Shown one piece after another: positions 13,471-22,120 of a stretch of DNA of 45,947 bases. Each line of letters begins with the position of its first letter. Position 1 is the first letter of the stretch. Source of the DNA: Oscillospiraceae bacterium (GTDB lineage: Bacteria; Bacillota; Clostridia; Oscillospirales; CAG-382); contig SVRW01000019.1 of the NCBI GenBank assembly GCA_015064625.1, positions 1 to 45,947 of the forward strand, written 5' to 3'. A model generated the notes under the pieces. It made no database searches. It had not been told where the DNA came from and saw only the letters and a program-made list of their open reading frames with translations. Position numbers and translations under genes: made by a program.

Positions 13471-15789
13471 TCATTTTATATATGCTTTTTTCTGCAGAAG
13501 CACGATGACAACCATACTCAGAATGCTCATTGTTAACCATAGCACAGGAGCGGCAGAATCTCCTGCTTCAGGCGGTACGGGAGCGGTCTTCCACTGTGCG
13601 TACAGAACCTCATTAGAGGATACGGTTATAGTCTCGCTATCTGCGAAGGATTTTCCGCTACCATCTGCTTTGGTATTCCAGCCGATGAAGGTAAAACCCT
13701 CACGAGTGAACTCGTTTGAAATTAGATTTTGCTCCGCATCCGCGTTGAATATTTGCTGAGCCATGGTTCCGCTACCGCCGTTGGAATCAAAGGTTATGGT
13801 ATAGGTAATTGCAGGCTTAGCATTGACAGTAATGGGCAGTTCAGCGGTTTTGGTAACGCCGTTCTCAGTATAGGTGATGGTCACAGCCGTATTTGATACG
13901 GTCAACGCATCTGTTGGAGAAATAGTATAATCTGTGACAGCCTTTGGTCTGCCTTTGGAATAGGTCGCCATTACCACCATGCTGGCGGGATCGAAGGTTT
14001 CGCCTTCGGTGTAGACCGTCTTGGTGGGTTGCGTGGTGATGGTGATGCCTGTTAACACAACAGGCGTAGGATCGACAGCGATGACGAAGTCGAAGTTTGC
14101 TACTAAATTACGATCTGCTGTAGATGCAAAGGTGTAAGTTGCATCGGTGCTTACTTCGATGCCGTTCTCAGTCCAATTAACGAATTTGTATCCTTCGTTG
14201 GCTGTTGCTGTCACAGTTACGAATGCGTTATTCTCATATTCGCCACCGCCGACGACGGTTCCGCTCTCCATAGGGTTAACGGTGACAGTCACGATATGTG
14301 TTTCATTGGTACTCGTGCGTACGTAGCCGCACTCATCGCAGATGGTATCCGCATCATCTGCATAGCAGTGAGCAGTCTTTTTATCCGTATATTCCAATCC
14401 GCAGACAGAGCATTTTTTCCAATGATGTGTGGAATCGGTGTTTACCCACGCATTTTCGTCATGTTCTGGCATTTCACCCATCAGGTCTTCCAAAGTGGTT
14501 TCCTCTTTCGTGTCGGTGAAATACGTATTGCATTCGGAACAGTGGTAGTGCGTTGCCATCTCGGCTTTCAGTTCAGTCTGTGTATGTACCTCATTCTGTG
14601 CAGGAATCAGCTCACCGTAAGTATGATCCGCGTACACCGCATAAAGCGTAGTATTCTGCGTAAATTCCACTACCTGCCCCTCGGTATACTGTGCCGTAGT
14701 TGCATACTTGTCGGTAGACCAACCAAGGAATTTGCATGCACCTGCCTTAGTAGGCGTTGTTGAAGGAATGGTAAATCTTGTTTTGGATTGGAAGATTAAA
14801 TTTTCATAAAGTGGCTTTGCTTTAACGGTCCATGTTTGTGCCTGTGGTGCGTTACTGCCACCGTTGGCATCATAAGTTACCGTTACGTCAGCGGCATATA
14901 CGGCACAAAACGTCTTGGGTTCAGCATCGTTTGTTCCATCCATATACGTTGCATAAGGTGGCGTAGTCAACGGATCATAGCTGCCTTGGATGTGCAAGTC
15001 AGTCTGCCACCCTTGAGGGATCATCGTATAGCCGTCTGCATATACGTTGGTTAATAACGGCGCGTCGGAAACCTTTTCATCGTGATTTTTGACTTGCTTT
15101 TCAACACGAACAACGGCGCGGGTGTTATCTGCAAGGTTATAATTGTATCGAATACAAACGATTGTGCCCCCCATTGCTCGAATATCCTTGCTCCACAAAT
15201 AAAGCGCTTTATCGCCCGTTCCAGAATTAAGATCTTGAAATGAGCCAGATGTGTTTTTCGTGGTGCTATAACCATTACCATCTGAAGTCGTGTCGATGCG
15301 AACCCATAAATGAACGAGGGGATATCCGTCATTATAATTTGTATCCCTCGTAATGTAGGTATAGATGTAATCACCGCCTGCTCCTTTGTTCAGGTCAACT
15401 ACGCCATCTCCTGTACCATTGGATTCTTTGCTGCCACCAACAAGATAAAAAGTGGCTCCATTGTGGGTCAAACTGTTGGGAGGATTTTTTTCCGTAAGGA
15501 AAATGATACCCGTAATGGCACGGGAATAATCGCTACTTGTTTTATAGCCCATATAGACGTATCTACCGCCTGCATCTTCGTTCAAATCCTGCTCAATTAC
15601 AGTATAGCCATTGTCGGTCAGATTTTCCCTAGCTGTATTTTCTAATGCGGCGTATGCAATGCCTATATCGGTGATATAAAAATCTGGCACCGATACTGCA
15701 AGCACAGACTGTGAAAATACAGACAGCGCGGCAACCGATATGACCAGCACCAACAGTAGTACAATGAATTTTGCAATATTGTTCTTCAT
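13471..15789 (-). CDS. Large cell-surface protein with InlB-type repeats
   Basis: The product has 772 residues with a signal peptide (residues 1-31). Residues about 35-230 hold two or three copies of a DLNEDAGGRYVY / DLNKGAGGDYIY unit, a MABP-like beta-prism pattern. Next come an InlB B-repeat (about 310-395, GWSTD), a Cys-rich patch with three CxxC pairs (YHCSECN, KKCSVCG, CDECGY; about 415-495), a divergent InlB repeat (about 500-575), a Big_3-like Ig domain (TQPTKTVYTEGETFDPASM) and a final InlB repeat (FIGWNTKADGSG). The end, PPEAGDS plus a hydrophobic helix and KKAYIK, looks like a sorting signal in which the TG threonine is Ala. Its base composition appears richer in GC than the flanks, suggesting acquisition. 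Probably an adhesin. Confidence 0.82.
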   Translation of the reverse strand: MKNNIAKFIVLLLVLVISVAALSVFSQSVLAVSVPDFYITDIGIAYAALENTARENLTDNGYTVIEQDLNEDAGGRYVYMGYKTSSDYSRAITGIIFLTEKNPPNSLTHNGATFYLVGGSKESNGTGDGVVDLNKGAGGDYIYTYITRDTNYNDGYPLVHLWVRIDTTSDGNGYSTTKNTSGSFQDLNSGTGDKALYLWSKDIRAMGGTIVCIRYNYNLADNTRAVVRVEKQVKNHDEKVSDAPLLTNVYADGYTMIPQGWQTDLHIQGSYDPLTTPPYATYMDGTNDAEPKTFCAVYAADVTVTYDANGGSNAPQAQTWTVKAKPLYENLIFQSKTRFTIPSTTPTKAGACKFLGWSTDKYATTAQYTEGQVVEFTQNTTLYAVYADHTYGELIPAQNEVHTQTELKAEMATHYHCSECNTYFTDTKEETTLEDLMGEMPEHDENAWVNTDSTHHWKKCSVCGLEYTDKKTAHCYADDADTICDECGYVRTSTNETHIVTVTVNPMESGTVVGGGEYENNAFVTVTATANEGYKFVNWTENGIEVSTDATYTFASTADRNLVANFDFVIAVDPTPVVLTGITITTQPTKTVYTEGETFDPASMVVMATYSKGRPKAVTDYTISPTDALTVSNTAVTITYTENGVTKTAELPITVNAKPAITYTITFDSNGGSGTMAQQIFNADAEQNLISNEFTREGFTFIGWNTKADGSGKSFADSETITVSSNEVLYAQWKTAPVPPEAGDSAAPVLWLTMSILSMVVIVLLQKKAYIK

Positions 15790-15872
15790 TTTGCAATTCT
15801 CCTTATTTTACGCATAATTGCTCGTATTTAAATATTATTTCTATCAGTTTCAAAGAAAAAACTTTACACTAC

Positions 15873-15901
15873 AATATATCACAGATATTTCATGATGTCA
15901 A
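15873..15901 (-). promoter_or_regulatory. Sigma-A promoter of the surface-protein gene
   Basis: Minus strand TTGACA (15896-15901) and TATATT (15873-15878) have a 17-bp spacer. The ribosome site AAGGAG lies a few bases before ATG 15789. Confidence 0.8.
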
Positions 15902-15936
15902 TGCTTTTTAAAAAAAGAACATTTCGTGTTAATTTT

Positions 15937-16349
15937 TTGCTAATGTCAATATAAAATCGGACATTTGGAGGAAAAATCATTAAAAAGAGAAGCAGAAGAA
16001 TTGTAAACAAATGTTTTGCGAGGCGAATTTTTTATCTGTTCCATCGCGCTGTTTAGGAGTCAGGGGAAGGTCCGAAACTGTTGAAAAAGTGAGTCACACG
16101 ATTTTCTCTCAACATCTTCGTGGTTTCTTTTATTTTTCTTAAATCTTCTATACTACATCTTGTATTTTTTGAAACGCTTTATAACTTTTTAGTGATTTTT
16201 TTACCGTTTCCCATATCACTATTTGCATTACTTTCCGACTTTTTCAGTGGTTTCGGACGTTTCTATGTCTCCTGCCTGTCTCTGATACGACCCTGTGTCC
16301 GCACGCCCTGTGGGAAAACTTAAATCCGATTTGATATTGACATTATCAA
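15937..16349. mobile_element. 413-bp non-coding element with 25-bp terminal inverted repeats
   Basis: Bases 15937-15961 and the reverse complement of 16325-16349 match at 23 of 25 positions; the core TGTCAATATxAAATCGGA has one difference. No convincing gene lies between the arms, only short frames in both directions. The size and structure fit a MITE or an internally deleted insertion sequence. No target-site duplication is obvious. The arms contain AAATCGGA, also present in the motifs near 500 and 1390. The right arm ends in the TTGACA used as the -35 box of the next promoter. The element fills most of the 660-bp gene-free stretch 15790-16450. Confidence 0.6.
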
Positions 16350-16365
16350 TAACTAATGATATAAT
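16337..16365 (+). promoter_or_regulatory. Sigma-A promoter formed at the right end of the element
   Basis: TTGACA (16337-16342, inside the right inverted repeat) and TATAAT (16360-16365, outside it) are 17 bp apart, both perfect consensus. It should drive the genes at 16451 and 16952. Confidence 0.85.
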
Positions 16366-16450
16366 ACAAATTATAAAAATATCCATGCAATGATAAAATG
16401 TTATGGACCACATAAATAATATGTTTTGTTAGAAACTCGTGTGAAGATTT

Positions 16451-16864
16451 ATGAAAGCTGGGAAAATATTGAAGTTGCTTTTAACTATTGCTGCATTTGT
16501 TGCGTATTTGTATTATGTAATTAATAAAAATGATTTTACGTTAATACAAATTCCAACCGCTTTATCGGTTTCATCACTGGTATATTTAGCGTGCTCATTG
16601 TATGGATTTGCAGTAAATGTATCAAAGAACTACATAATTGCAGCCATACTTTCAATAGTTGTAATCTTCTTGTTAATAGAACCCTTAGACAAGCTTGTTT
16701 ATAATTCATCGTGGCTAACAAATGATATTGTGCTGATAGGTATAATGATAGTCACCGTTCCTTTCATCATTCGGGATATAAGAAGTCTTGTTACGAAAAA
16801 CGAAAAGACAGTGGATAATTACGAAACACCTACAGAGACAGTTTCAGACGGTTCTAGGCAGTAA
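16451..16864 (+). CDS. Small polytopic membrane protein, unknown
   Basis: The product has 137 residues with four hydrophobic segments (about 5-23, 36-57, 61-81 and 91-110) followed by a polar, acidic tail (KNEKTVDNYETPTETVSDGSRQ). No family recognised. There is no strong ribosome site (GAAGATTT before the ATG), but the gene is placed about 85 bp after a perfect sigma-A promoter. It lies in the accessory patch with a lipoprotein and a broken ABC ATPase gene. Confidence 0.65.
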   Translation: MKAGKILKLLLTIAAFVAYLYYVINKNDFTLIQIPTALSVSSLVYLACSLYGFAVNVSKNYIIAAILSIVVIFLLIEPLDKLVYNSSWLTNDIVLIGIMIVTVPFIIRDIRSLVTKNEKTVDNYETPTETVSDGSRQ

Positions 16865-16951
16865 ACAGGAATCCTACAGAAGAGAATCTTACAGAGAACC
16901 TTCATCTTTCTCCTTAAAAATATAATTTCACTAAATTAGTAGGTTGCGATT

Positions 16952-17407
16952 ATGAAAAAGGACACTGGGAATAAATTAAAAATTTTTATATCAATTTTAA
17001 TTTGCTTATCGATTGCTTTTTCGCTTTTTTCTTGTAGCTCAGATTATGATTATCTAGATGAAATCCTCGCAATAGAGCGCTTTATGAAATATCACGAAGA
17101 CCCTAATTGTCTGATAATAAATACACTTAAAAAGTATGAAGTGTCGGAAAATGAGATTTTTTACTACGTGGAATGGCAAGATGAAAAAGAAGAAGATAAA
17201 GAAGTATATGAGCTGTTATTAGTTTATAACCCAACAACAGCCCTTATTAAATTAAGGCATTTCAACGATATGGAGCAAGGTTTGTATTCTGCAGTTAAGT
17301 CAAAATGGGATGAAATAAAAGAGAATCCCAACAGAACATTTACTGCTGATGAGATAAGCAAAATAAAACAAACTGCACTTGAAATAAAGAGTAATAAACA
17401 AGAATAA
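16952..17407 (+). CDS. Small lipoprotein, unknown function
   Basis: The product has 151 residues. It has a lipoprotein signal: basic MKKDTGNKLK, hydrophobic IFISILICLSIAFSLF and the lipobox LFSC with Cys at about residue 28. The mature part is acidic and ends in a Lys-rich helix (ADEISKIKQTALEIKSNKQE). No family recognised. It lies 87 bp after the small membrane protein, probably on the same transcript, and ends before a hairpin at 17432-17463. Confidence 0.72.
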   Translation: MKKDTGNKLKIFISILICLSIAFSLFSCSSDYDYLDEILAIERFMKYHEDPNCLIINTLKKYEVSENEIFYYVEWQDEKEEDKEVYELLLVYNPTTALIKLRHFNDMEQGLYSAVKSKWDEIKENPNRTFTADEISKIKQTALEIKSNKQE

Positions 17408-17431
17408 GATATAATTAAAGGAAAAACGCAC

Positions 17432-17468
17432 TGCTCGTATGTGACCCAAATCGCATACGAGCAATTTT
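17432..17468 (+). terminator. Terminator after the lipoprotein gene
   Basis: TGCTCGTATG (17432-17441) pairs with CATACGAGCA (17454-17463), followed by ATTTT. The T-run is short, so it may be leaky. Confidence 0.6.
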
Positions 17469-17480
17469 GGAGAATAAAAT

Positions 17481-17645
17481 ATGATATCATTAACAAATAT
17501 ATCTAAAGAATACAAACACAACATGGATGTATCCATTAAATTTCCTAACAGTGGTCTTGCTTCTTTAACAGGCGAAAACGGACAGGAAGACGTGGGATGG
17601 CTCTCTGTCTCCTTTTGGGCAATATCTTTCTTTGTTAAGTTATAA
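17481..17645 (+). pseudogene. Truncated ABC transporter ATPase (N-terminus only)
   Basis: An ATG at 17481 with GGAG about 8 nt upstream opens a 54-codon frame. The first 34 residues read like the start of an ABC nucleotide-binding domain: SLTNISKEYKHN, a beta-hairpin, then LASLTGENG, the first half of Walker A. The expected SGKST is replaced by QEDVGW and the frame ends 20 codons later. The +1 frame after the break reads GRRGMALCLLLGNI, resembling the sequence after Walker A, so a small deletion is likely. Nothing of the Q-loop, signature or Walker B remains. The ribosome site is intact, so the stub may still be made. Confidence 0.6.
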
Positions 17646-17672
17646 TCCAACTTTTTGTGATGAACTAATCAG

Positions 17673-17716
17673 AAAGCTCAATTTCAGGCGTGAAAACCTC
17701 AAATTGAGCTTTTTAG
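17673..17716. terminator. Terminator between the ABC remnant and the activase genes
   Basis: AAAGCTCAATTT (17673-17684) pairs perfectly with AAATTGAGCTTT (17701-17712), then TTTAG. It can serve both strands. Confidence 0.75.
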
Positions 17717-17735
17717 TATATAATGAATTTACATA

Positions 17736-19028
17736 TCAAAGCTTGACTTCAAATTTCTTTTCAGGAACTGCAAATTCATTTCTTGCGTTTGCGAGCATAA
17801 GTTTAATTCTGTTTTCCTGATTTACTCTTGTTGCCCCTGGGTCGTAGTCTATGGCAACGATGTTTATATCGGGATAAGCATCTTTCAGCGGTTTCATAAC
17901 GCCTTTACCGCATATATGATTGGGAAGACATCCGAAAGGCTGAGTGCAAACGATGTTTTTGACTCCGCTGTGGTAAAGCTCAAGCATTTCCGCAGGCAAA
18001 AGCCATCCTTCACCCATTTTCGTACCGATACCAATGAATTTGTCATCCATTCGGGAAAGAAGCTCTGTGAATACGGTAGGAGGTGTAAACGTGCCTTCTT
18101 CTGCAACGATTTCACTGATTTTCTTTTGGAAATTTATAAGTATCTTACATGCAATACTTGTTATAAAAGCACCAAATTTGTTTTCGCCATACAGATCTCT
18201 GTCCAAAATACCGTCGTATAAGCAGTAAATCAAAAAATCGTACAACCCTGGAATAACTACCTCTGCACCTTCTTCAACAAGGAAGCGTTCAAGATTGTTA
18301 TTTCCTAAAGGGGAGTATTTAACGTATATTTCGCCAACTATACCAACCTTGACCTTTTCTGTTTTTGTCATTGGAATAGAAGCGAATTTTTTTACAATTT
18401 CACGGCTCTTTTTCTTTACTTGACGGAACGAAACACCTTCTTTGTCCATCAAAGTTGCAAGATCTGTCAATATGCATTCAGCGAGAGCTTCCGTGTCACC
18501 TTTGTTTGTTTCGTATGGTTTGCATTGATTAACAAGGCTGAGAAGCAAATCCCCGTAAAGAACCGCGTATAAAATTCTGTGAAGAATAGGAACTGTCATT
18601 TTAAAGCCGGGATGCTTTTCTATTCCTCCGAAGCTGAAAGCGATAACGGGAACGTATTCAAGTCCCGCTTTTTCTAGAGCTTTTCTTAAAAGTGAAACGT
18701 AGTTTGAAGCTCTGCAACCGCCACCTGTCTGAAAATATATAAGAGCAACCTTTTTCGTGTCGTATTTTCCGCTTTGCAAAGCATGAATAAACTGACCGAT
18801 AACAAGGAGGGCAGGGTAGCAGGCGTCGTTGTGAACGTATTTTAAGCCCGTTTCAGCTATTTCAGGACCTTCCGTTGTAAGAAGCTCTGTTTTATATCCG
18901 TATGTACCCAATATTTTCATTATAAGCTTGAAATGCATTGGAAGCATATTGGGAACGAGAATAGTATAATCCTTTTTCATTTCCTCGGTGAAGGAAACGT
19001 ATTTTTTTTCTTCTTGTTTATTTGACAT
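17736..19028 (-). CDS. 2-hydroxyacyl-CoA dehydratase-like protein (activase partner)
   Basis: The product has 430 residues. It resembles the C-terminal third of the long BadF-type activase proteins, itself akin to the dehydratase B-subunit fold. Cys-bearing motifs that could hold an iron-sulfur cluster are VHNDACYPALLVIGQ, YFQTGGGCRASNY and VCTQPFGCLPNHICGKG. The start is 3 nt after the stop of the upstream activase gene, with GGGAGAAGGG overlapping that gene's last codons, so the two are coupled. In many Clostridia these parts are one protein of about 1,400 residues; here it is two. The substrate is unknown. Confidence 0.82.
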   Translation of the reverse strand: MSNKQEEKKYVSFTEEMKKDYTILVPNMLPMHFKLIMKILGTYGYKTELLTTEGPEIAETGLKYVHNDACYPALLVIGQFIHALQSGKYDTKKVALIYFQTGGGCRASNYVSLLRKALEKAGLEYVPVIAFSFGGIEKHPGFKMTVPILHRILYAVLYGDLLLSLVNQCKPYETNKGDTEALAECILTDLATLMDKEGVSFRQVKKKSREIVKKFASIPMTKTEKVKVGIVGEIYVKYSPLGNNNLERFLVEEGAEVVIPGLYDFLIYCLYDGILDRDLYGENKFGAFITSIACKILINFQKKISEIVAEEGTFTPPTVFTELLSRMDDKFIGIGTKMGEGWLLPAEMLELYHSGVKNIVCTQPFGCLPNHICGKGVMKPLKDAYPDINIVAIDYDPGATRVNQENRIKLMLANARNEFAVPEKKFEVKL

Positions 19029-19031
19029 AAA

Positions 19032-21953
19032 TTATCCCTTCTCCCTTTCTTCAATAGCTCCTGATAAGCTTCTGAGTCTTATTTTTACAGCACCTAAGTT
19101 TGTTATTTCGTCAATTTTAAGCTGTGTATAGAATTTTCCGTTTCTCTCTAAAATTGTTCTTACCTCGTCCGTTGTTATGGCATCAAGTCCGCAACCAAAG
19201 GATACGAGCTGAACCAATTCAGTGTCAGAATGCTCGGAGGCGTATTTGGCGGCTCTGTAAAGTCTTGAATGATAGCTCCACTGGTTGAGAACGTTAACTT
19301 TTTGCGGCTCTGCCAAATGATAAACGCTGTCTTCGGAAACAACTACAAATCCAAGAGAAATAGCCAATTTATCAATACCATGACATATTTCGGGATCTAT
19401 ATGATACGGTCTACCTGCAAGTATCATTATTTTTTTGCCGTTGGTTTTTGCGTAAGAAATAGCCTTTTCTCCTGCTTTTTTTACCGCCTCTCTGTACTCG
19501 TTATGTGCTTTGAAGCCCTTTTCAACCGCTTTCTTAACGGTCTTTAGCGGTATATCAGCTAATGGAGCAAGATACTTTTTAAGCTCTTTTGATAATTCTT
19601 TTTCGTTGTTTATGTTGAGGAAAGGATATAAAAATCTTGTGTTTTTAAGCTCATCCATGTTTCCTCTGAGCAAATCAGAGTAATAAGCAACGACAGGGCA
19701 GTTGTAATGGTTATCCGTTCCCATTTCGGGTAGGTTATAAGTAATTCTCGGGTAGAATATGGCATCCATTCCTTTTTCCATAAGTTCAACCATATGACCG
19801 TGCATTATTTTTGCAGGGTAGCAAGCCGTGTCCGATGGAATTGAAAACTGACCCTTTTCGTAGGTTTTCCTTGTGGAAGGCTTTGAAACAGTAACTTCAA
19901 ACCCGAGCTCTGTGAAAATCGTGTGCCAAAGGGGCAAAAGCTCGTACATTCCCAAGGTGAGCGGAAGTCCGATTTTACCAAGCTTGTTTTCCCCGCTCTT
20001 GAGGTTTGCAAGATAATTTCTTTTGAATTCGAAAAGGTTTGGTAGGGAAGGTCCGTTTGAGGATAATCCTGCACCTTTTTCGCATTGATTACCCGATATG
20101 AATTTTTTTCCGTTTTCAAATGTGTTTACAGTAAGATGACATCTGTTCTGACATCCACCGCAAACAGCAGGCTTTGCTGTATGAACAAAAGTAGAGAGCT
20201 TTTCTTTTGAAATTATTTTTGAGCTTTCACTCTTTTTACTGAATAATGCCGCACCGAATGCACCCATAAGTCCCGCTGTCGAGGTTCTTATAACGTTTCT
20301 TCCTATTTCACGTTCAAAAGCACGGAGAACCGCATCGTTGTAGAACGTTCCGCCTTGAACAACAATGTGTTTTCCTAATTCGTCGGGAGAGCCTGCTCTG
20401 ATAACCTTGTAAATTGCGTTTTTGACAACGCTGATGGAAAGTCCTGCGGAAATGTCTTCAACGGAAGCACCTTCCTTCTGGGATTGCTTAACGGATGAGT
20501 TCATGAAAACGGTACATCTGCTTCCCAAGTCAACGGGACGTTTCCCGAAAAGACCTTTTTTTGCAAATTCTTCAATGGAATAGCCGAGAGCTTTTGCAAA
20601 GGTGTCAAGGAATGAACCGCAACCAGAAGAACAAGCTTCATTCAGCATTATACTGTCAATAGCACCGTTTCTGATTCTGAAGCATTTGATATCCTGCCCG
20701 CCAATATCCAAAATGAACTCAACCTGGGGCATAAAATGCTTTGCGGCAGTATAATGGGCAATTGTTTCAACCAAACCGAAATCAACGCCAAATGCATTCT
20801 GAATAAGCTCCTCACCGTAACCCGTGACAGCACTTCCTTTTATTTTTATTTTTTCTCCGCAAAGTGAATAAATCTTTTCAAGCTCTTCTTTAACGATTCC
20901 AACGGGGTTTCCTCTGTTGGAGGAATAATAGGAATAAAGTATCTCGTCATTCTCGGAAATAAGAACCAACTTTGTAGTAGTGCTTCCGCAGTCGATTCCT
21001 AAATATGCATCTCCGGAATATTCTGTAACGTCTGCTTCTTTAACCGTCGCCTTGGCGTGACGTTCTCTGAATTCTTCATATTCTTTTTCGTCTTCGAAAA
21101 GAGGCTTCAGGAAGCTTACAGGCTTTGATACGTTTACAGCACTTTCAACCGCATCTCTGAGCTGTGAAAGGGTATAACATTTTCCCGACGTGCGAGCATA
21201 CATGGAAGCACCCATAGAAACAGAATAAAGAGCGTATTCGGGAAATACTGCATCAGTATCGGAAAGCTTCAACGTTTCTTTGAATCTTGTCCTTAATCCC
21301 TTGCAATAATAAAGAGGGCCTCCCATAAACAAAACTTTACCCTTTATCATTCTGCCTTGTGCAAGACCTGCTATGGTCTGATTTACAACAGCTTGATAAA
21401 TACTTGCGGCAATATCTTCTTTTCTTGCACCTTGATTGAGCAAGGGCTGAATATCCGTTTTTGCAAAAACACCGCAACGTGAAGCTATAGGATAAATACG
21501 CTCACTTTTAAGACTAAGCTCGTCAAGCTCGTCTGCGGTAACGTTAAGTAACGTTGCCATCTGGTCAATAAATGCGCCTGTACCGCCTGCACAGCTACCG
21601 TTCATTCTTTCGTCAATTCCGCCGTCAAAGAAAATTATTTTCGCATCTTCTCCTCCAAGCTCAATAACGCAAGAAGTGTCAGGCTCTTTATCCTTGACCA
21701 CCTGACAAGTGGAATAAACCTCTTGTATGAACGGAATCCCAGTGCCTTGTGCAAGCCCTAAACCCGAAGAACCGGAAATTGCGGCATTTACCGTAATGTT
21801 TCCATATATATCTTCAATGGCTTTTATTATCTCAAGAGCTTTAATTCTTACCTTGGAAAAATGTCTTTGATACGTTTGATATATTATATTGTCGCCATCC
21901 ATCAAAACGGCTTTAGCGGTTGTAGAACCAATATCAAGTCCGAGAGTTAACAT
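19032..21953 (-). CDS. Double-domain acyl-CoA dehydratase activase (BadF/HgdC type)
   Basis: The product has 973 residues with two ASKHA ATPase domains in series. Domain 1 (about 1-260): LGLDIGSTTAKAV, the cluster-ligand region NGSCAGGTGAFIDQMA and ASRCGVFAKTD. Domain 2 (about 320-575): LGIDCGSTTTKLV, NEACSSGCGSFLDTFA and GSRCTVFMNSSVKQ. A Cys cluster (CGGCQNRCHLTVN) follows, then a DUF2229 domain (about 660 onward: KIGLPLTLGMYELLPLW, SDTACYPAKIMHGH). Such proteins use ATP to push an electron from an Fe4S4 cluster into a partner enzyme. GAGG precedes the ATG. Transcribed leftward with the gene at 17736. Confidence 0.88.
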   Translation of the reverse strand: MLTLGLDIGSTTAKAVLMDGDNIIYQTYQRHFSKVRIKALEIIKAIEDIYGNITVNAAISGSSGLGLAQGTGIPFIQEVYSTCQVVKDKEPDTSCVIELGGEDAKIIFFDGGIDERMNGSCAGGTGAFIDQMATLLNVTADELDELSLKSERIYPIASRCGVFAKTDIQPLLNQGARKEDIAASIYQAVVNQTIAGLAQGRMIKGKVLFMGGPLYYCKGLRTRFKETLKLSDTDAVFPEYALYSVSMGASMYARTSGKCYTLSQLRDAVESAVNVSKPVSFLKPLFEDEKEYEEFRERHAKATVKEADVTEYSGDAYLGIDCGSTTTKLVLISENDEILYSYYSSNRGNPVGIVKEELEKIYSLCGEKIKIKGSAVTGYGEELIQNAFGVDFGLVETIAHYTAAKHFMPQVEFILDIGGQDIKCFRIRNGAIDSIMLNEACSSGCGSFLDTFAKALGYSIEEFAKKGLFGKRPVDLGSRCTVFMNSSVKQSQKEGASVEDISAGLSISVVKNAIYKVIRAGSPDELGKHIVVQGGTFYNDAVLRAFEREIGRNVIRTSTAGLMGAFGAALFSKKSESSKIISKEKLSTFVHTAKPAVCGGCQNRCHLTVNTFENGKKFISGNQCEKGAGLSSNGPSLPNLFEFKRNYLANLKSGENKLGKIGLPLTLGMYELLPLWHTIFTELGFEVTVSKPSTRKTYEKGQFSIPSDTACYPAKIMHGHMVELMEKGMDAIFYPRITYNLPEMGTDNHYNCPVVAYYSDLLRGNMDELKNTRFLYPFLNINNEKELSKELKKYLAPLADIPLKTVKKAVEKGFKAHNEYREAVKKAGEKAISYAKTNGKKIMILAGRPYHIDPEICHGIDKLAISLGFVVVSEDSVYHLAEPQKVNVLNQWSYHSRLYRAAKYASEHSDTELVQLVSFGCGLDAITTDEVRTILERNGKFYTQLKIDEITNLGAVKIRLRSLSGAIEEREKG

Positions 21954-22017
21954 ATGGATACCTCGTTTTTATCTGTTTAAATCTTTGAAAATAGACATAA
22001 TTTCACATTTTGAATCA

Positions 22018-22046
22018 ATTATATCACATTTGTATCAAAAAATAAA
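22018..22046 (-). promoter_or_regulatory. Probable promoter of the activase operon
   Basis: Minus strand TATAAT (22018-22023) is exact; TTTATT (22041-22046) 17 bp away is a poor -35. Confidence 0.45.
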
Positions 22047-22057
22047 GCAGTTTTATG

Positions 22058-22086
22058 TTGCAATTTGAAAATTTTTTTGATATACT
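22058..22086 (+). promoter_or_regulatory. Sigma-A promoter of the RACo-like gene
   Basis: TTGCAA (22058-22063) and TATACT (22081-22086) are 17 bp apart. It is back to back with the leftward promoter of the activase genes. Confidence 0.65.
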
Positions 22087-22120
22087 TTAATTGAAATTAT
22101 AAAAAGGAACGTTTTAATAT

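Noticed and set aside
13471..15789. Sortase-anchored LPXTG protein
   Set aside because: The tail has sorting-signal shape, but no LPXTG or clear NPxTG motif; the key Thr is Ala, so sortase anchoring is not claimed.
16120..16323. A 67-codon hydrophobic frame
   Set aside because: It lies inside the inverted-repeat element, has no ribosome site and shows AT-driven hydrophobicity.
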